This document shows, one piece after another, positions 6,615 through 13,444 of a stretch of DNA of 17,098 bases. Origin of the DNA: Microcaldota archaeon (lineage in GTDB: Archaea; Micrarchaeota; Micrarchaeia; Norongarragalinales; Norongarragalinaceae). Position 1 is the stretch's first letter. Each line of letters opens with the position of its first letter. The position numbers and the translations under genes are program-made. Under the pieces are notes generated by a model. That model worked only from the letters and a program-made list of their open reading frames with translations, ran no database searches and was not told the DNA's origin. The stretch spans positions 1 to 17,098 of the forward strand of contig JACROM010000003.1 in assembly GCA_016214445.1 (NCBI GenBank), in the 5' to 3' direction.

Positions 6615-7378
6615 GAAACCTCCCCCTTTTTCTCGTATTCATTCCTCAAAAGCTTCCAGCAGTGAGCGAACAAAGAATGAAATTCTTGCGTGAAGCGGAT
6701 TGACGGGTGACGGGGCCTTGGGAACGGCACGTCGACGATTGCTTGCACTTGAGCAGGCCTCTGCGTCAAAACAATTATCCTGTCTGCGAGAAACAGGGCC
6801 TCCCGGATGTCGTGCGTGACCATAACTGCCGTCTTGTTGGTGTTCAACCAGATTTTTTCCATTTCTTCCTGCAGAAATTCACGCGAGTGCGCGTCTATTG
6901 CAGCCAGTGGCTCATCCAAAAGCAATACCCTCGCTTTGGATGCGAGCGCTCTTGCGAGCGACACTTTTTGCTTCATTCCGCTCGAAAGCCTGCAGGGATA
7001 GCTTCCCGCGAATTCTTTCAGGTTCATTAACTCGAGGAGGCGCTCAACTGTTTCGCTATCTTTTTCTCCGGCGCTTTTCAGCGGGAAGGCGACGTTTTCA
7101 TAGACCGTCTTCCACTCGAAGAGGGCTGGTTCTTGGAACACTAGCGTGCTTTCAGTGGAGGGGCCAGAAACCACTGTCGAGCCGACCAAGATGCTTCCGT
7201 CCTCCGCTTTCTCGAATCCGGCAAGGAGCTTGAGGAGCGTGCTCTTGCCGCACCCGTTCGGGCCGAGGACTGCCACGAATTCCTTCTCGTGCACGTTAAA
7301 GGAAACGCCGTCCAGCACGACTATTTTCCTGCCTTCCGCCACCACGTATTCTTTCACCACGTTTCTGACCGAAATCAT
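6596..7378 (-). CDS. ABC importer ATPase, SsuB/TauB type
   Basis: The 260-residue subunit has every ATP-binding-cassette motif. Walker A GPNGCGKST is at 39-47, the Q-loop Gln at 82 (FQEPALFEW), signature LSSGMKQ at 131-137, Walker B VLLLDEP at 151-157 and the switch His189 in VTHD. It would hydrolyse ATP on the cytoplasmic face to drive the adjacent permease. An in-frame GTG at 7393 gives five more residues. I prefer the ATG at 7378: GGAGGA lies 7 bases before it, and its ATGA overlaps the permease stop by 4 bases, a common sign of translational coupling. The 3' end overlaps the binding-protein start. Confidence 0.93.
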   Translation of the reverse strand: MISVRNVVKEYVVAEGRKIVVLDGVSFNVHEKEFVAVLGPNGCGKSTLLKLLAGFEKAEDGSILVGSTVVSGPSTESTLVFQEPALFEWKTVYENVAFPLKSAGEKDSETVERLLELMNLKEFAGSYPCRLSSGMKQKVSLARALASKARVLLLDEPLAAIDAHSREFLQEEMEKIWLNTNKTAVMVTHDIREALFLADRIIVLTQRPAQVQAIVDVPFPRPRHPSIRFTQEFHSLFAHCWKLLRNEYEKKGEVSWISVQ

Positions 7379-8103
7379 TGCTCCGTCCTCCACGGCATTA
7401 CGATTTCCTCCACCGCGTTCAGCACCCCTTGCAGTGCAAGGCCGACAACGCCGATGACCGCCATTCCGAGCACGACGTTGTCGACTTGCGCAAGCATCCT
7501 GTTGAGTTGAATCATGTACCCGAGTCCAGCAGTTGCCCCCACCAGTTCAGCGGTCACTACTATCATCCACCCGACGCCCAACCCGATTTTGAGGCCGTTG
7601 AACGCGTGAGGCAGCACTGCAGGCAACACAACCTCAAAGAGCAGCAGCTTGTCCGACGCGCCGAAAGACTTTGCGGACAGGACGAGTTTCTGGTCGATGT
7701 TTTTCACGCCGTGGTAAGTGTTGGTGAAAACTGGAAAGAACACGCCTAGCGCTACGAGGAAATAGGCGGGGCCGTCGCCTATCCCGAACCAGAGGATTGC
7801 CAAAGGAATCCATGCGACCGGCGGGATTGGCCTTGCCAATTCGATGAAGACCGAGAAATAATCCTCCAAGGAAGGCAAGAGCGCCAGTGCTATCCCGGCA
7901 GTCAAGCCGATACCGGCGCCTGCGAAAAAACCCAGGATGACGTGATTGAGGCTGGCGGCAACGTGCGCGGCCAGCTCTCCGCCGGGCATGCCTGCAAGCG
8001 CGCTTCCCACTTCGAGCGGGGTTGGAAGCACTGCGTTGCCTTGAGCAGCTATTTGCCAAGCCAGGAGGAACGCGGAAAATGCGGCCGCTTTCTTCAGATG
8101 CAT
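7375..8103 (-). CDS. ABC importer permease, SsuC/TauC type
   Basis: The 242-residue protein has about six hydrophobic segments. The cytoplasmic EAA-like loop around residues 144-163 (AKSFGAS, then VVLPAVLP) is where the ATPase docks, as in BPD_transp_1 permeases (PF00528). The frame is open to 8262, but I place the start at the ATG at 8103. The extra 53 residues are Ser-rich, unlike the family, and would run into the divergent regulator gene at 8165. A TATA-like CTATAAAC around 8131-8138 sits about 30 bases upstream of 8103, which gives a nearly leaderless message. It is the first gene of permease-ATPase-binding protein and is probably controlled by the divergent TrmB-type protein. Confidence 0.9.
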   Translation of the reverse strand: MHLKKAAAFSAFLLAWQIAAQGNAVLPTPLEVGSALAGMPGGELAAHVAASLNHVILGFFAGAGIGLTAGIALALLPSLEDYFSVFIELARPIPPVAWIPLAILWFGIGDGPAYFLVALGVFFPVFTNTYHGVKNIDQKLVLSAKSFGASDKLLLFEVVLPAVLPHAFNGLKIGLGVGWMIVVTAELVGATAGLGYMIQLNRMLAQVDNVVLGMAVIGVVGLALQGVLNAVEEIVMPWRTEQ

Positions 8104-8130
8104 AGGAATTAAATAGCTGGAGGACGAAAG

Positions 8131-8138
8131 GTTTATAG
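8131..8138. promoter_or_regulatory. TATA-like box between importer and regulator
   Basis: GTTTATAG (plus) / CTATAAAC (minus) lies about 30 bases from both the permease ATG at 8103 and the regulator ATG at 8165. It could serve both directions, as at 4764-4777. Neither start has a Shine-Dalgarno sequence. Confidence 0.45.
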
Positions 8139-8145
8139 TTGAGTA

Positions 8146-8160
8146 GTTCACTTGGTGAAC
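8146..8160. promoter_or_regulatory. Probable operator palindrome of the TrmB-type regulator
   Basis: GTTCAC-TTG-GTGAAC is a perfect 6-3-6 inverted repeat. It ends 4 bases before the regulator's ATG and lies downstream of the shared TATA-like box. A protein bound here would block transcription start of its own gene and sit just upstream of the importer promoter. This is the expected place for autoregulation; no binding data are visible. Confidence 0.55.
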
Positions 8161-8164
8161 CACA

Positions 8165-8935
8165 ATGGACTTGAAAGGCGTGCTGGAGGAGTTGGGCCTG
8201 AACGAGAGCGAGGCCGAAATATATTTGGAACTCCTGAACAGCGGCGAATCAACTGCTAACAAGCTCTCGAAAAAGCTGGACTTGAGCAGGCGCCTGGTGT
8301 ACGACTACCTGTACCGCTTGGCGCAGAAGGGATTCGTTTCCTCGGTGGAGAAAGAATCGAACACTCTCTTTAGCGTGGCGCCGTCTGCGGGCTTGATGGA
8401 GTTGGCGGAGCAAAGGGAGGAAAAAAGCAGGGAAGTGAAGAAAGCGCTTTCTGCTTTGATGCCTTTGCTGGAGAAAAAAGGGCAGGAGGCAGGGATTTCT
8501 GCTAGAGTGTTGGCGGGCCACGACAGCGTGAAGACGCTGTTCGCGGACACTCTGCGGGAAGAGGAAAACGTTTACTGGCTAAGCGTGACCTTTCAGGCGG
8601 TGCCTCATTTGGGCGCGTGGTACAAGAAGTACACGAGGGAACGGCTCAGGAAAGGCATTGATGCCTACTTTCTTACAGTGGACACGCCGGAGATACGCCA
8701 GCGGCGCGTGAAGGCATTGGACACAATCGGTCCGCACTTTATCCGCTTCATCGACAAATCCTATCTCAGTCCGGTGGTGACCGCCATTTACGGTTCCAAG
8801 CTCGCGTTCATTTTATGGAAGGAAAAGCCCGAGGTGCTGATTATAGAGAGCAGGCATTTTTCTCAAGTCTACCGCAAATACTTCAAGCTCTTATGGAAGA
8901 CTGCCAAGCCTTTCAAGACGCGCGGCCAGCGGTAG
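8165..8935 (+). CDS. TrmB-family transcriptional regulator
   Basis: Residues 5-72 form a winged helix-turn-helix of the TrmB type (PF01978). Helices lie around ESEAEIYLELL and TANKLSKKL, the recognition helix is around SRRLVYDYLYRL, and the wing follows QKGFVSSVEKES. A charged helical stretch (about 78-110) is a likely dimerisation coiled coil. The C-terminal 140 residues fit an effector-sensing domain. In archaea TrmB-like proteins control sugar and other uptake systems according to ligand. The gene is divergent from the ABC importer with only 61 bases between starts and has a palindrome directly before its ATG. Local control of importer and self is therefore the natural inference. The ligand is unknown. 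Confidence 0.85.
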   Translation: MDLKGVLEELGLNESEAEIYLELLNSGESTANKLSKKLDLSRRLVYDYLYRLAQKGFVSSVEKESNTLFSVAPSAGLMELAEQREEKSREVKKALSALMPLLEKKGQEAGISARVLAGHDSVKTLFADTLREEENVYWLSVTFQAVPHLGAWYKKYTRERLRKGIDAYFLTVDTPEIRQRRVKALDTIGPHFIRFIDKSYLSPVVTAIYGSKLAFILWKEKPEVLIIESRHFSQVYRKYFKLLWKTAKPFKTRGQR

Positions 8936-9055
8936 ATGAACTGCTTTTTATGCCCGCGTCGCCACTCTTGAACTGTGCAACTTAGCGGAAGACAGATATG
9001 ATGTTGGACTTTATGCCGTCCGCTTGAACAGAAACTCTTGGAGCGGTAATATTTC

Positions 9056-9205
9056 ATGACTTATCTCGAGAACATTTGGGACATGCTGGACGACATACTT
9101 ATTGTCATCGGCGTAGCCCTGGCTGTTTTCACGCCGTTTTTTGAGGACGGCGTAATACTCTTTGGTGTCGGCCTCGCGTTGATGTGGGCGAGAGGGGAAA
9201 TATGA
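9056..9205 (+). CDS. Probable small two-helix membrane protein, 49 residues
   Basis: An ATG at 9056 opens a 49-codon frame ending at TGA 9203-9205. The peptide has a polar start (MTYLENIWDMLDD), a hydrophobic helix at about 14-29, a short FEDG turn and a second hydrophobic helix at about 33-44, and ends in a basic WARGEI. This is the pattern of a helical hairpin. GGAG lies about 12 bases upstream, a long spacing. A 17-codon frame (9202-9255) overlaps its stop as ATGA, but it is too short to call. I do not recognise the protein. It lies between the regulator and the toxin-antitoxin pair without evident functional link. Confidence 0.45.
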   Translation: MTYLENIWDMLDDILIVIGVALAVFTPFFEDGVILFGVGLALMWARGEI

Positions 9206-9281
9206 GTTTTGATGTCAAAGCAGGCGAAATGATAGGAAGGTTTAAGAAACCATAAACCATATTATTTGTAAGGTGAAGGGC

Positions 9282-9488
9282 GTGAATACAAAGACAACTG
9301 TGTTGATACAAGATGAGCTGTACGCGATGTTGTCCAGCGAAGCAAAAGAAGTTTACGGGAGCATACGCAAGCGTTCGGAGGCGTTAAACGCTATTTTACG
9401 GCAACATTTCAGCAAAAAGAAAAGTCTCTTCGGAACAACAGAACCGTTCGGCATCAGCGGCTTGCGCGATAAAAGGGACAGGTTTTAG
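9282..9488 (+). CDS. VapB-type antitoxin
   Basis: This small basic protein (68 residues from the GTG at 9282) directly precedes a PIN-domain gene, 2 bases apart, the standard antitoxin-toxin order. Its N-terminus (TKTTVLIQDELYAML) fits a strand-helix DNA-binding fold of the ribbon-helix-helix or AbrB type. The C-terminal GISGLRDKRDRF would wrap the toxin. The frame also opens at a GTG at 9273. I prefer 9282, because AGGTGA at 9271-9276 is then a Shine-Dalgarno with 6 bases of spacing. It would neutralise the toxin and repress the pair. The role is inferred mainly from the neighbour. Confidence 0.72.
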   Translation: MNTKTTVLIQDELYAMLSSEAKEVYGSIRKRSEALNAILRQHFSKKKSLFGTTEPFGISGLRDKRDRF

Positions 9489-9490
9489 CT

Positions 9491-9865
9491 ATGCCTTTCT
9501 TGGACTCTTCCGTTTGGTTTTCTTATTTTTTTGGCGAGTCCGGGGGAAAACAGGCCAAGGACATAATTGAATCGGACGAACCGATTTTGTTGTCAGTGAT
9601 TAATCTGATTGAAATCTATTCGAAGTATTTGCTGCGTTCTCCCTTGGATGCGGAAGAAAAGAGAAATTTTTTGCTTTCGAGATGTGAACTCGTGGGCGTA
9701 AGCAAAGACATTGCGCTTGAAGCATCTCGGCTAAAAGCAAAACATCAGCTGGCAATAGCAGACGCGATTATTTTGGCAACCGCACAGCTGAACAAGGCAA
9801 CTCTAATAACCACAGACAAGGATTTTGAAGGTCTTAAGGGAGTACGCCTCCTGAAAAGACGTTGA
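9491..9865 (+). CDS. VapC-type toxin, PIN-domain ribonuclease
   Basis: The 124-residue product has the acidic metal-binding set of PIN domains. D5 is in FLDSS, E41 in NLIEIY, D91 in AIADAII, and D109/D111 in TTDKDF. VapC toxins are Mg2+/Mn2+-dependent endoribonucleases that typically cut tRNA or rRNA and stop growth when the antitoxin is lost. The length is normal and all key residues are present, so the gene looks functional. It starts 2 bases after the antitoxin stop, which implies tight co-expression. Both genes are more A/T-rich than the rest of the window, which would fit transfer. The RNA target cannot be read from sequence. Confidence 0.88.
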   Translation: MPFLDSSVWFSYFFGESGGKQAKDIIESDEPILLSVINLIEIYSKYLLRSPLDAEEKRNFLLSRCELVGVSKDIALEASRLKAKHQLAIADAIILATAQLNKATLITTDKDFEGLKGVRLLKRR

Positions 9866-9944
9866 ACCGGGGATAAAAAGTTGGCCTGCACTCCCGGCCG
9901 CTTGTTTTACGCCAACGCCATGGAGGCAGAGAACTGGTTGTTTT
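9866..9944. terminator. Convergent intergenic region with T-tracts on both strands
   Basis: The toxin gene and the HAD gene converge here. On the plus strand a TTG-TTTTT tract ends at 9945. On the minus strand a CTTTTT tract lies at 9880-9875. U-rich tracts without a strong hairpin are the usual archaeal termination signals. Positions fit termination of both genes, but short tracts occur by chance. Confidence 0.3.
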
Positions 9945-10532
9945 TCAGGGCCCGAAGCCTATTTTCTTCAGTTCGCTTTCTGCCTGTTGCGCATCCTTGA
10001 AAACTATGCCCTTCATTCCCGCCTTCTTCGCTCCTTCGACGTTTTGCGCGAGGTCGTCGATGAAAACCGCATCTTGAGGGCGCGTCATCATGTCTTTGAG
10101 AACTGCTTGGTAGAGTTTGGCGTCTGGCTTCTTGATTTTCAACTGCCAGGACGCGTAGGAGTAATCGAACAACTGCTGGAGGCGCCACTTGCTTGACCAT
10201 ACGCCCCACATTTCAGGTCCCAGGTTGGTCAGGCAAGCCACCTTGTACTTCTTCTGGAGCCTCTGGATGAGCACCTTGGTTTCCCTGTTCTCGTACAGCT
10301 CCTCAAGGTGTATATCGCCCTCAAGGTACACGCCGTGGATGTCGAATACCACCGCCTTCCTGAAAAGGTATTTCTTGACTGCCGGCCGCGCAACTCCAGC
10401 GAGCGCGTATGCAATTACCGCAAGAAATAACGCCGGGAAAACGTCATAGGCGCTGTTGATGAATGCCGCCCACAATGCAACTGTGAAGACCACAGTAAGA
10501 AGTGAATGGACGCTGTCCGCGAATATTCGCAT
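9945..10532 (-). CDS. Membrane-anchored HAD-superfamily hydrolase, YihX-like
   Basis: The 195-residue protein starts with two hydrophobic segments (about 9-27 and 32-48), a hairpin anchor that leaves the catalytic domain in the cytoplasm. The HAD motifs follow: motif I DIHGV at 64-68 (nucleophile D64), motif II LTN at 101-103, motif III K135 in KKPDAKLY, and motif IV FIDD at 157-160 (D159, D160). The pattern after motif III (KPDAKLYQ, FIDDLAQNVEGA) strongly resembles YihX-type sugar-phosphate phosphatases. The second Asp of the DxD motif is replaced by His66. YihX relatives also lack this Asp (they have Gly), so activity is not excluded. The substrate is unknown. A minus-strand T-rich box near 10560 may be its promoter element. 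Confidence 0.82.
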   Translation of the reverse strand: MRIFADSVHSLLTVVFTVALWAAFINSAYDVFPALFLAVIAYALAGVARPAVKKYLFRKAVVFDIHGVYLEGDIHLEELYENRETKVLIQRLQKKYKVACLTNLGPEMWGVWSSKWRLQQLFDYSYASWQLKIKKPDAKLYQAVLKDMMTRPQDAVFIDDLAQNVEGAKKAGMKGIVFKDAQQAESELKKIGFGP

Positions 10533-10580
10533 ACGCCGTTTTATATCTGGCCTAGCCTAAAAAGTATTCGGTAGAACTTA

Positions 10581-11033
10581 ATGACAATTAAGGTAGATTT
10601 GCTTCCGCCTGAACGCGGGGGTTTCTTTAAACGGTTGAGAAACTGGCGGCAGATTCGGAAGCTCAAGCAATCGGAGGAAAAGCCGCCGTCCGAGGAAAAA
10701 GAAAACAGGAAGAGTATTCTTAGAGCTCTCGAAACTTTAGCTAGCGCTGCAGAAAAGACTGACCCGCTAATGTCAGCAAGGTATTGGGTCGACCTGGCGG
10801 GCATATACTCGTATCCGCAGTCAAAACGTTGCGCCCTTAAAAATGCGGTCAGAGCGCTTGAAAAAGTGACCGATAAAATACGCGCGAACCGAACAGAACT
10901 GGAGCGAGAACTGTTGCGCGACGCCCTCACTGCGGCAAAAGGGAGCCGTTGGAGCCTCTTGTATCGTGCAGGAAACAAAAAGCTGATTGGTTTTTTCAAC
11001 AACCGCCGCCGCCAGCTAGAGCCTCATGGGTAA
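10581..11033 (+). CDS. Hypothetical helical protein, 150 residues
   Basis: I do not recognise this protein. Residues 14-45 are strongly charged (Arg/Lys then Glu/Lys) and probably helical or disordered. From residue 46 on, amphipathic helices follow (SILRALETLASAAEK, then YWVDLAGIYSY, then ALKNAVRALEKV), reminiscent of TPR-like helix pairs but without a clear consensus. No membrane segment or cysteine pattern is seen. A TATA-like TTTTATATC at 10539-10547 lies about 35 bases upstream, shared with the divergent HAD gene's promoter region. The last 10 bases overlap the end of the convergent paralogue gene. An antisense frame at 10541-11002 is less plausible because this frame has the better composition and start. 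Confidence 0.6.
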   Translation: MTIKVDLLPPERGGFFKRLRNWRQIRKLKQSEEKPPSEEKENRKSILRALETLASAAEKTDPLMSARYWVDLAGIYSYPQSKRCALKNAVRALEKVTDKIRANRTELERELLRDALTAAKGSRWSLLYRAGNKKLIGFFNNRRRQLEPHG

Positions 11034-12085
11034 AAGTCTATCCGCGGGTCGGTTATTTTCCGCCAGTATTTCCTTGCGCCTTTTTCGTCGTAAAGCTGCT
11101 GCTTCCAGTTCGCCCAACCTTGCGCAAGATTTTTTCCCTTTACCGCGCCCAACAAACCAGTTGACGGCTTCCAGTCCAGCTCCAGCAAATCGCATAATTC
11201 CTTGAACACATAGCAGCGAATCCAAACGGCTTTTTCCAACAGCTTTTGTTCAGGCAGGGCTAGCAATTCCGTCCATTGTTTGGAGGCGTTTTCAGCAATG
11301 TTAACCGTTATTTTCTTGATTTCTGCGGCGTCAGTTATTTGCTCGCCGTTCCTTTCCAGCCGCCATTCCCTCAAGCCGGCAATCGGGTCGCCTTCGTAGT
11401 TCGTGTGGCACGCTACCAAGTCGCAAGAAAACTTAACGTTTTCGTAGACCGCGTACCATCGGAGGTGGTCTGCTGCCACGCCCTTCCTTTTTTGCCAGAG
11501 TTCCGTAGGCCTCAAAAACCGCATTTCCTTGATTACGAGGGTTCTGTTTCCGCCCAGCCTGTACGGCCCGTAGTTCTCTATTGCCTTGCCCATGTAGAAG
11601 TCGAGGTAAAGCGCCGCGCCGAGATTGTATGCGGCGTTGTAAAGCCTGCCCAACGCTTTAGCGGCTTCGGGCGTGCCTTTGTGGAAGGTTTTTGCAAGCG
11701 TTTTTTTGAGGTCGATTTTTTTCCTATTTGTCTCATGCAAACCGAAGTAATCCTCGCCTTCCATCTGCGCTTTTAGAGTCTGGTAAAAAAAGTCCGCGAT
11801 TTCAAGCCTTTTTCTTTTTGGCACGCGGGCGGTCTTGAGGTCTTCGAGCGTGAAAAAAAGGTGCTCGCGGCAGACGTCGGGCGGCATTGCTTCGGCGATT
11901 TTTTCATATGGTGTTCCCTGCAGTTTTGCCTCTTCCACGATGCGGCCGAACCACTCCGCCCACTCCCTTGCTATGAGCGGCTGGAAGTGCCTCCACGAGG
12001 TGGGCTGTAGGGTTGCGAGGTCCATGTTTGCTACCGCAATGTCAAGAGAATCAAGGAACTCGTCCAACCAGGAGCAGTCTTCCAT
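11024..12085 (-). CDS. Unknown protein family, intact tandem copy (353 residues)
   Basis: I do not recognise this family. The protein is Trp/Tyr-rich and soluble-looking. Conserved blocks shared with the upstream copy are: an N-terminal WLDE and LQPTS, then HxxPLxxxEWxEW, KRLEIAxFFYQxLKAQ and DYFGL; GTPxAAKxLGRLYN; LDFYM; ENYGPYxLGGNR; FSCDL; EKAVWxRC; and the ending DPRIDFYP. The frame extends to 12172, but that would overlap the upstream copy. The ATG at 12085 lies 5 bases after the upstream stop and aligns with the upstream copy's start. Relative to that copy it has about 24 extra residues before FFTLEDLK. It is the last gene of a probable operon starting with a phosphoribosyltransferase. 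Function unknown; the pairing of motifs to a catalytic site is not clear. Confidence 0.85.
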   Translation of the reverse strand: MEDCSWLDEFLDSLDIAVANMDLATLQPTSWRHFQPLIAREWAEWFGRIVEEAKLQGTPYEKIAEAMPPDVCREHLFFTLEDLKTARVPKRKRLEIADFFYQTLKAQMEGEDYFGLHETNRKKIDLKKTLAKTFHKGTPEAAKALGRLYNAAYNLGAALYLDFYMGKAIENYGPYRLGGNRTLVIKEMRFLRPTELWQKRKGVAADHLRWYAVYENVKFSCDLVACHTNYEGDPIAGLREWRLERNGEQITDAAEIKKITVNIAENASKQWTELLALPEQKLLEKAVWIRCYVFKELCDLLELDWKPSTGLLGAVKGKNLAQGWANWKQQLYDEKGARKYWRKITDPRIDFYP

Positions 12086-12090
12086 CGTGA

Positions 12091-13158
12091 TCAGGGGTAA
12101 AAGTCTATTCTGGGGTCGTCTATTCGCCTCCAGTATTTTTTGGCTTCTTTTTCGTTTTCCGGCGGCTTCCAAGTAGCGTAGCCTTGAGCAAGCGTTTTTC
12201 CTTCCGGTGCTTCAAGCAGTTCCTTCGTGGGCTTCCAGTCTATCCCGGCGGCATCGCACAAGGTTTTGTAAACGAAACAGCGGACCCAGACCGCTTTTTC
12301 GATTAACTTCGTTTCAGGCAGGCCGGTTAATTCAACCCATTGTTCGCTTGACTTCTTGGCGAGGTTTTCGCTTATTTTCTTGACTTCTTCCAGCGAAGTT
12401 ACTTCATTTCCATCCTTTTCCAGGCGCCATTGCTTCAGGCCGTTTATCGTGTCTCCCGTAAGTATGCTGTGGCAGGGAATCAGGTCACAGCTGAAGCTGA
12501 CTCCCTCGTAAATGGAATACGAGACGAGATTGTCCGCTGCAACTTCAGCGCTTTGGGGCCAAATATCTATCGGCTTGAGGAACTTCACGTCCCGGATTAC
12601 GAGGATTCTGTTTCCGCCCAGCTGGTAGGGGCCGTAGTTTTCAATTGACTTGTCCATGTAAAAGTCAAGGTAGGTTGCGGCCGCCAGGTTGTACGCGCCG
12701 TTGTATAGCCTGCCTAGTTGCTTTGCCGCGTCGGGCGTGCCTTGCTGGAATTGTTTTTCAAGAATTTGCCTTATAGCGAATAACGAAAATATCTGTACTT
12801 TTTAAGGCTCCTTTTACGAGGCAGCCAAAGTACGATTATTTTTGCAATCAGCTATTATTTGCCCTTCATCATGTATTTTGTTCGAGCCCTCCAACCCGAA
12901 ATAATCGTCTTCCTGTTGCGCTTTCAGGATTTGGTAGAAGAAGCCGGCTATTTCCAGCCTTTTCTCCTTTGGAATTCCGGCCGCCTTCATTTCCTCCAAA
13001 GTGAAACTGTTCAGCCATTCAATCCATTCTTTTGCTAGCAGGGGGTGGACGTGCCTGGGGGAGGTTGGCTGAAGGGTTTTCCAATCCATCAAGCCAAGAG
13101 TTTTCTCGACGCAGGCTATGTATTCATCCAACCAGTCGTACTGTCCCATCGGAGCCAT
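12091..13158 (-). pseudogene. Second copy of the unknown family, interrupted by a 93-base palindromic insertion
   Basis: The N-terminal part (13158 to about 12864) and the C-terminal part (about 12763 to 12091) match the two halves of the intact paralogue at 11024-12085. They are separated by an insertion containing two in-frame TAA codons (12814-12816 and 12802-12804). The insertion lies between direct repeats ATTTGCC. Deleting 93 bases (one repeat plus the insert) rejoins the halves in frame, giving a 324-residue protein. The joint then reads across exactly where the paralogue reads DYFGL...GTPEAAK, with a one-residue length difference. Both halves otherwise show no frameshift or stop. The ATG at 13158 has GAGG 9 bases upstream and overlaps the swivelling-domain gene by 35 bases. 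Either the copy is inactive, or two fragments are made (an internal ATG at 12657 exists), or the insert is removed from RNA. Confidence 0.75.
12764..12863. mobile_element. Short palindromic insertion (MITE-like) with 7-bp direct repeats
   Basis: ATTTGCC occurs at 12764-12770 and 12857-12863. The 86 bases between them form one imperfect palindrome. The left arm from TTATAGC and the right arm read in reverse complement from AATAGC match at about 21 of 30 positions. The match ends in identical GTACTTT, with GGCT/AGCC further in. A palindromic, non-coding insert with target-site-like repeats inside a gene is what a miniature inverted-repeat element looks like. An archaeal intron is the alternative. 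No transposase gene is in the window. Confidence 0.5.
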
Positions 13159-13444
13159 CAACCTCGACCTCTTGGCCGTCCTTCAGTTTCGTTGTCGCGT
13201 CCTTGGTTGCCACCACGCAAGGTATGCCGAGCTCGCGCGAAAGAATCGAGGGGTGCGACGTCATGCCGCCAATGTCGCATACTATGGCGCAGGCGCGGTT
13301 CATCATCATGACCATGGTGGGGTCGGTGATTTTGGCAACGAGTACTTCGCCTTCCCCGAAAAGGGCTTCGTCTTTCGGTCCGGACACTATCCTTACTTTT
13401 CCTTTTGCCTTGCCCGGCGACGTGCCGAGGCCTCGTAATTTCAT
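13124..13444 (-). CDS. Stand-alone phosphohistidine swivelling domain (PEP-utilizer mobile domain)
   Basis: The 106-residue protein is a complete mobile domain of PEP-utilising enzymes (PF00391). It has the start GLGTSPGKAKGKV, then the catalytic GGMTSH at 59-64 with H64 as the phosphorylated histidine, then SRELGIPCVV. In PEP synthase, pyruvate phosphate dikinase and EI this domain carries phosphate between an ATP- or PEP-binding site and the acceptor. Here it is alone, so it needs partner domains from elsewhere or has another role. The longer open frame to 13645 is rejected: the ATG at 13444 overlaps the phosphoribosyltransferase stop by 4 bases (ATGA) and matches the family start. It is the second gene of the operon. 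Confidence 0.88.
   Translation of the reverse strand: MKLRGLGTSPGKAKGKVRIVSGPKDEALFGEGEVLVAKITDPTMVMMMNRACAIVCDIGGMTSHPSILSRELGIPCVVATKDATTKLKDGQEVEVDGSDGTVRLVG

Noticed and set aside
8104..8262. Upstream extension of the ABC permease frame
   Set aside because: It would add 53 Ser-rich residues, contain the promoter and palindrome, and overlap the divergent regulator gene; the ATG at 8103 matches the family start.
12086..12172. Upstream extension of the intact paralogue
   Set aside because: It overlaps the stop region of the upstream copy, and the paralogue alignment places the start at 12085.
12757..12870. Bulge-helix-bulge intron as the firm explanation for the split paralogue
   Set aside because: The hairpin can form, but I could not place two 3-base bulges around a 4-bp helix at the expected joints, so I keep it only as an alternative to a mobile element.
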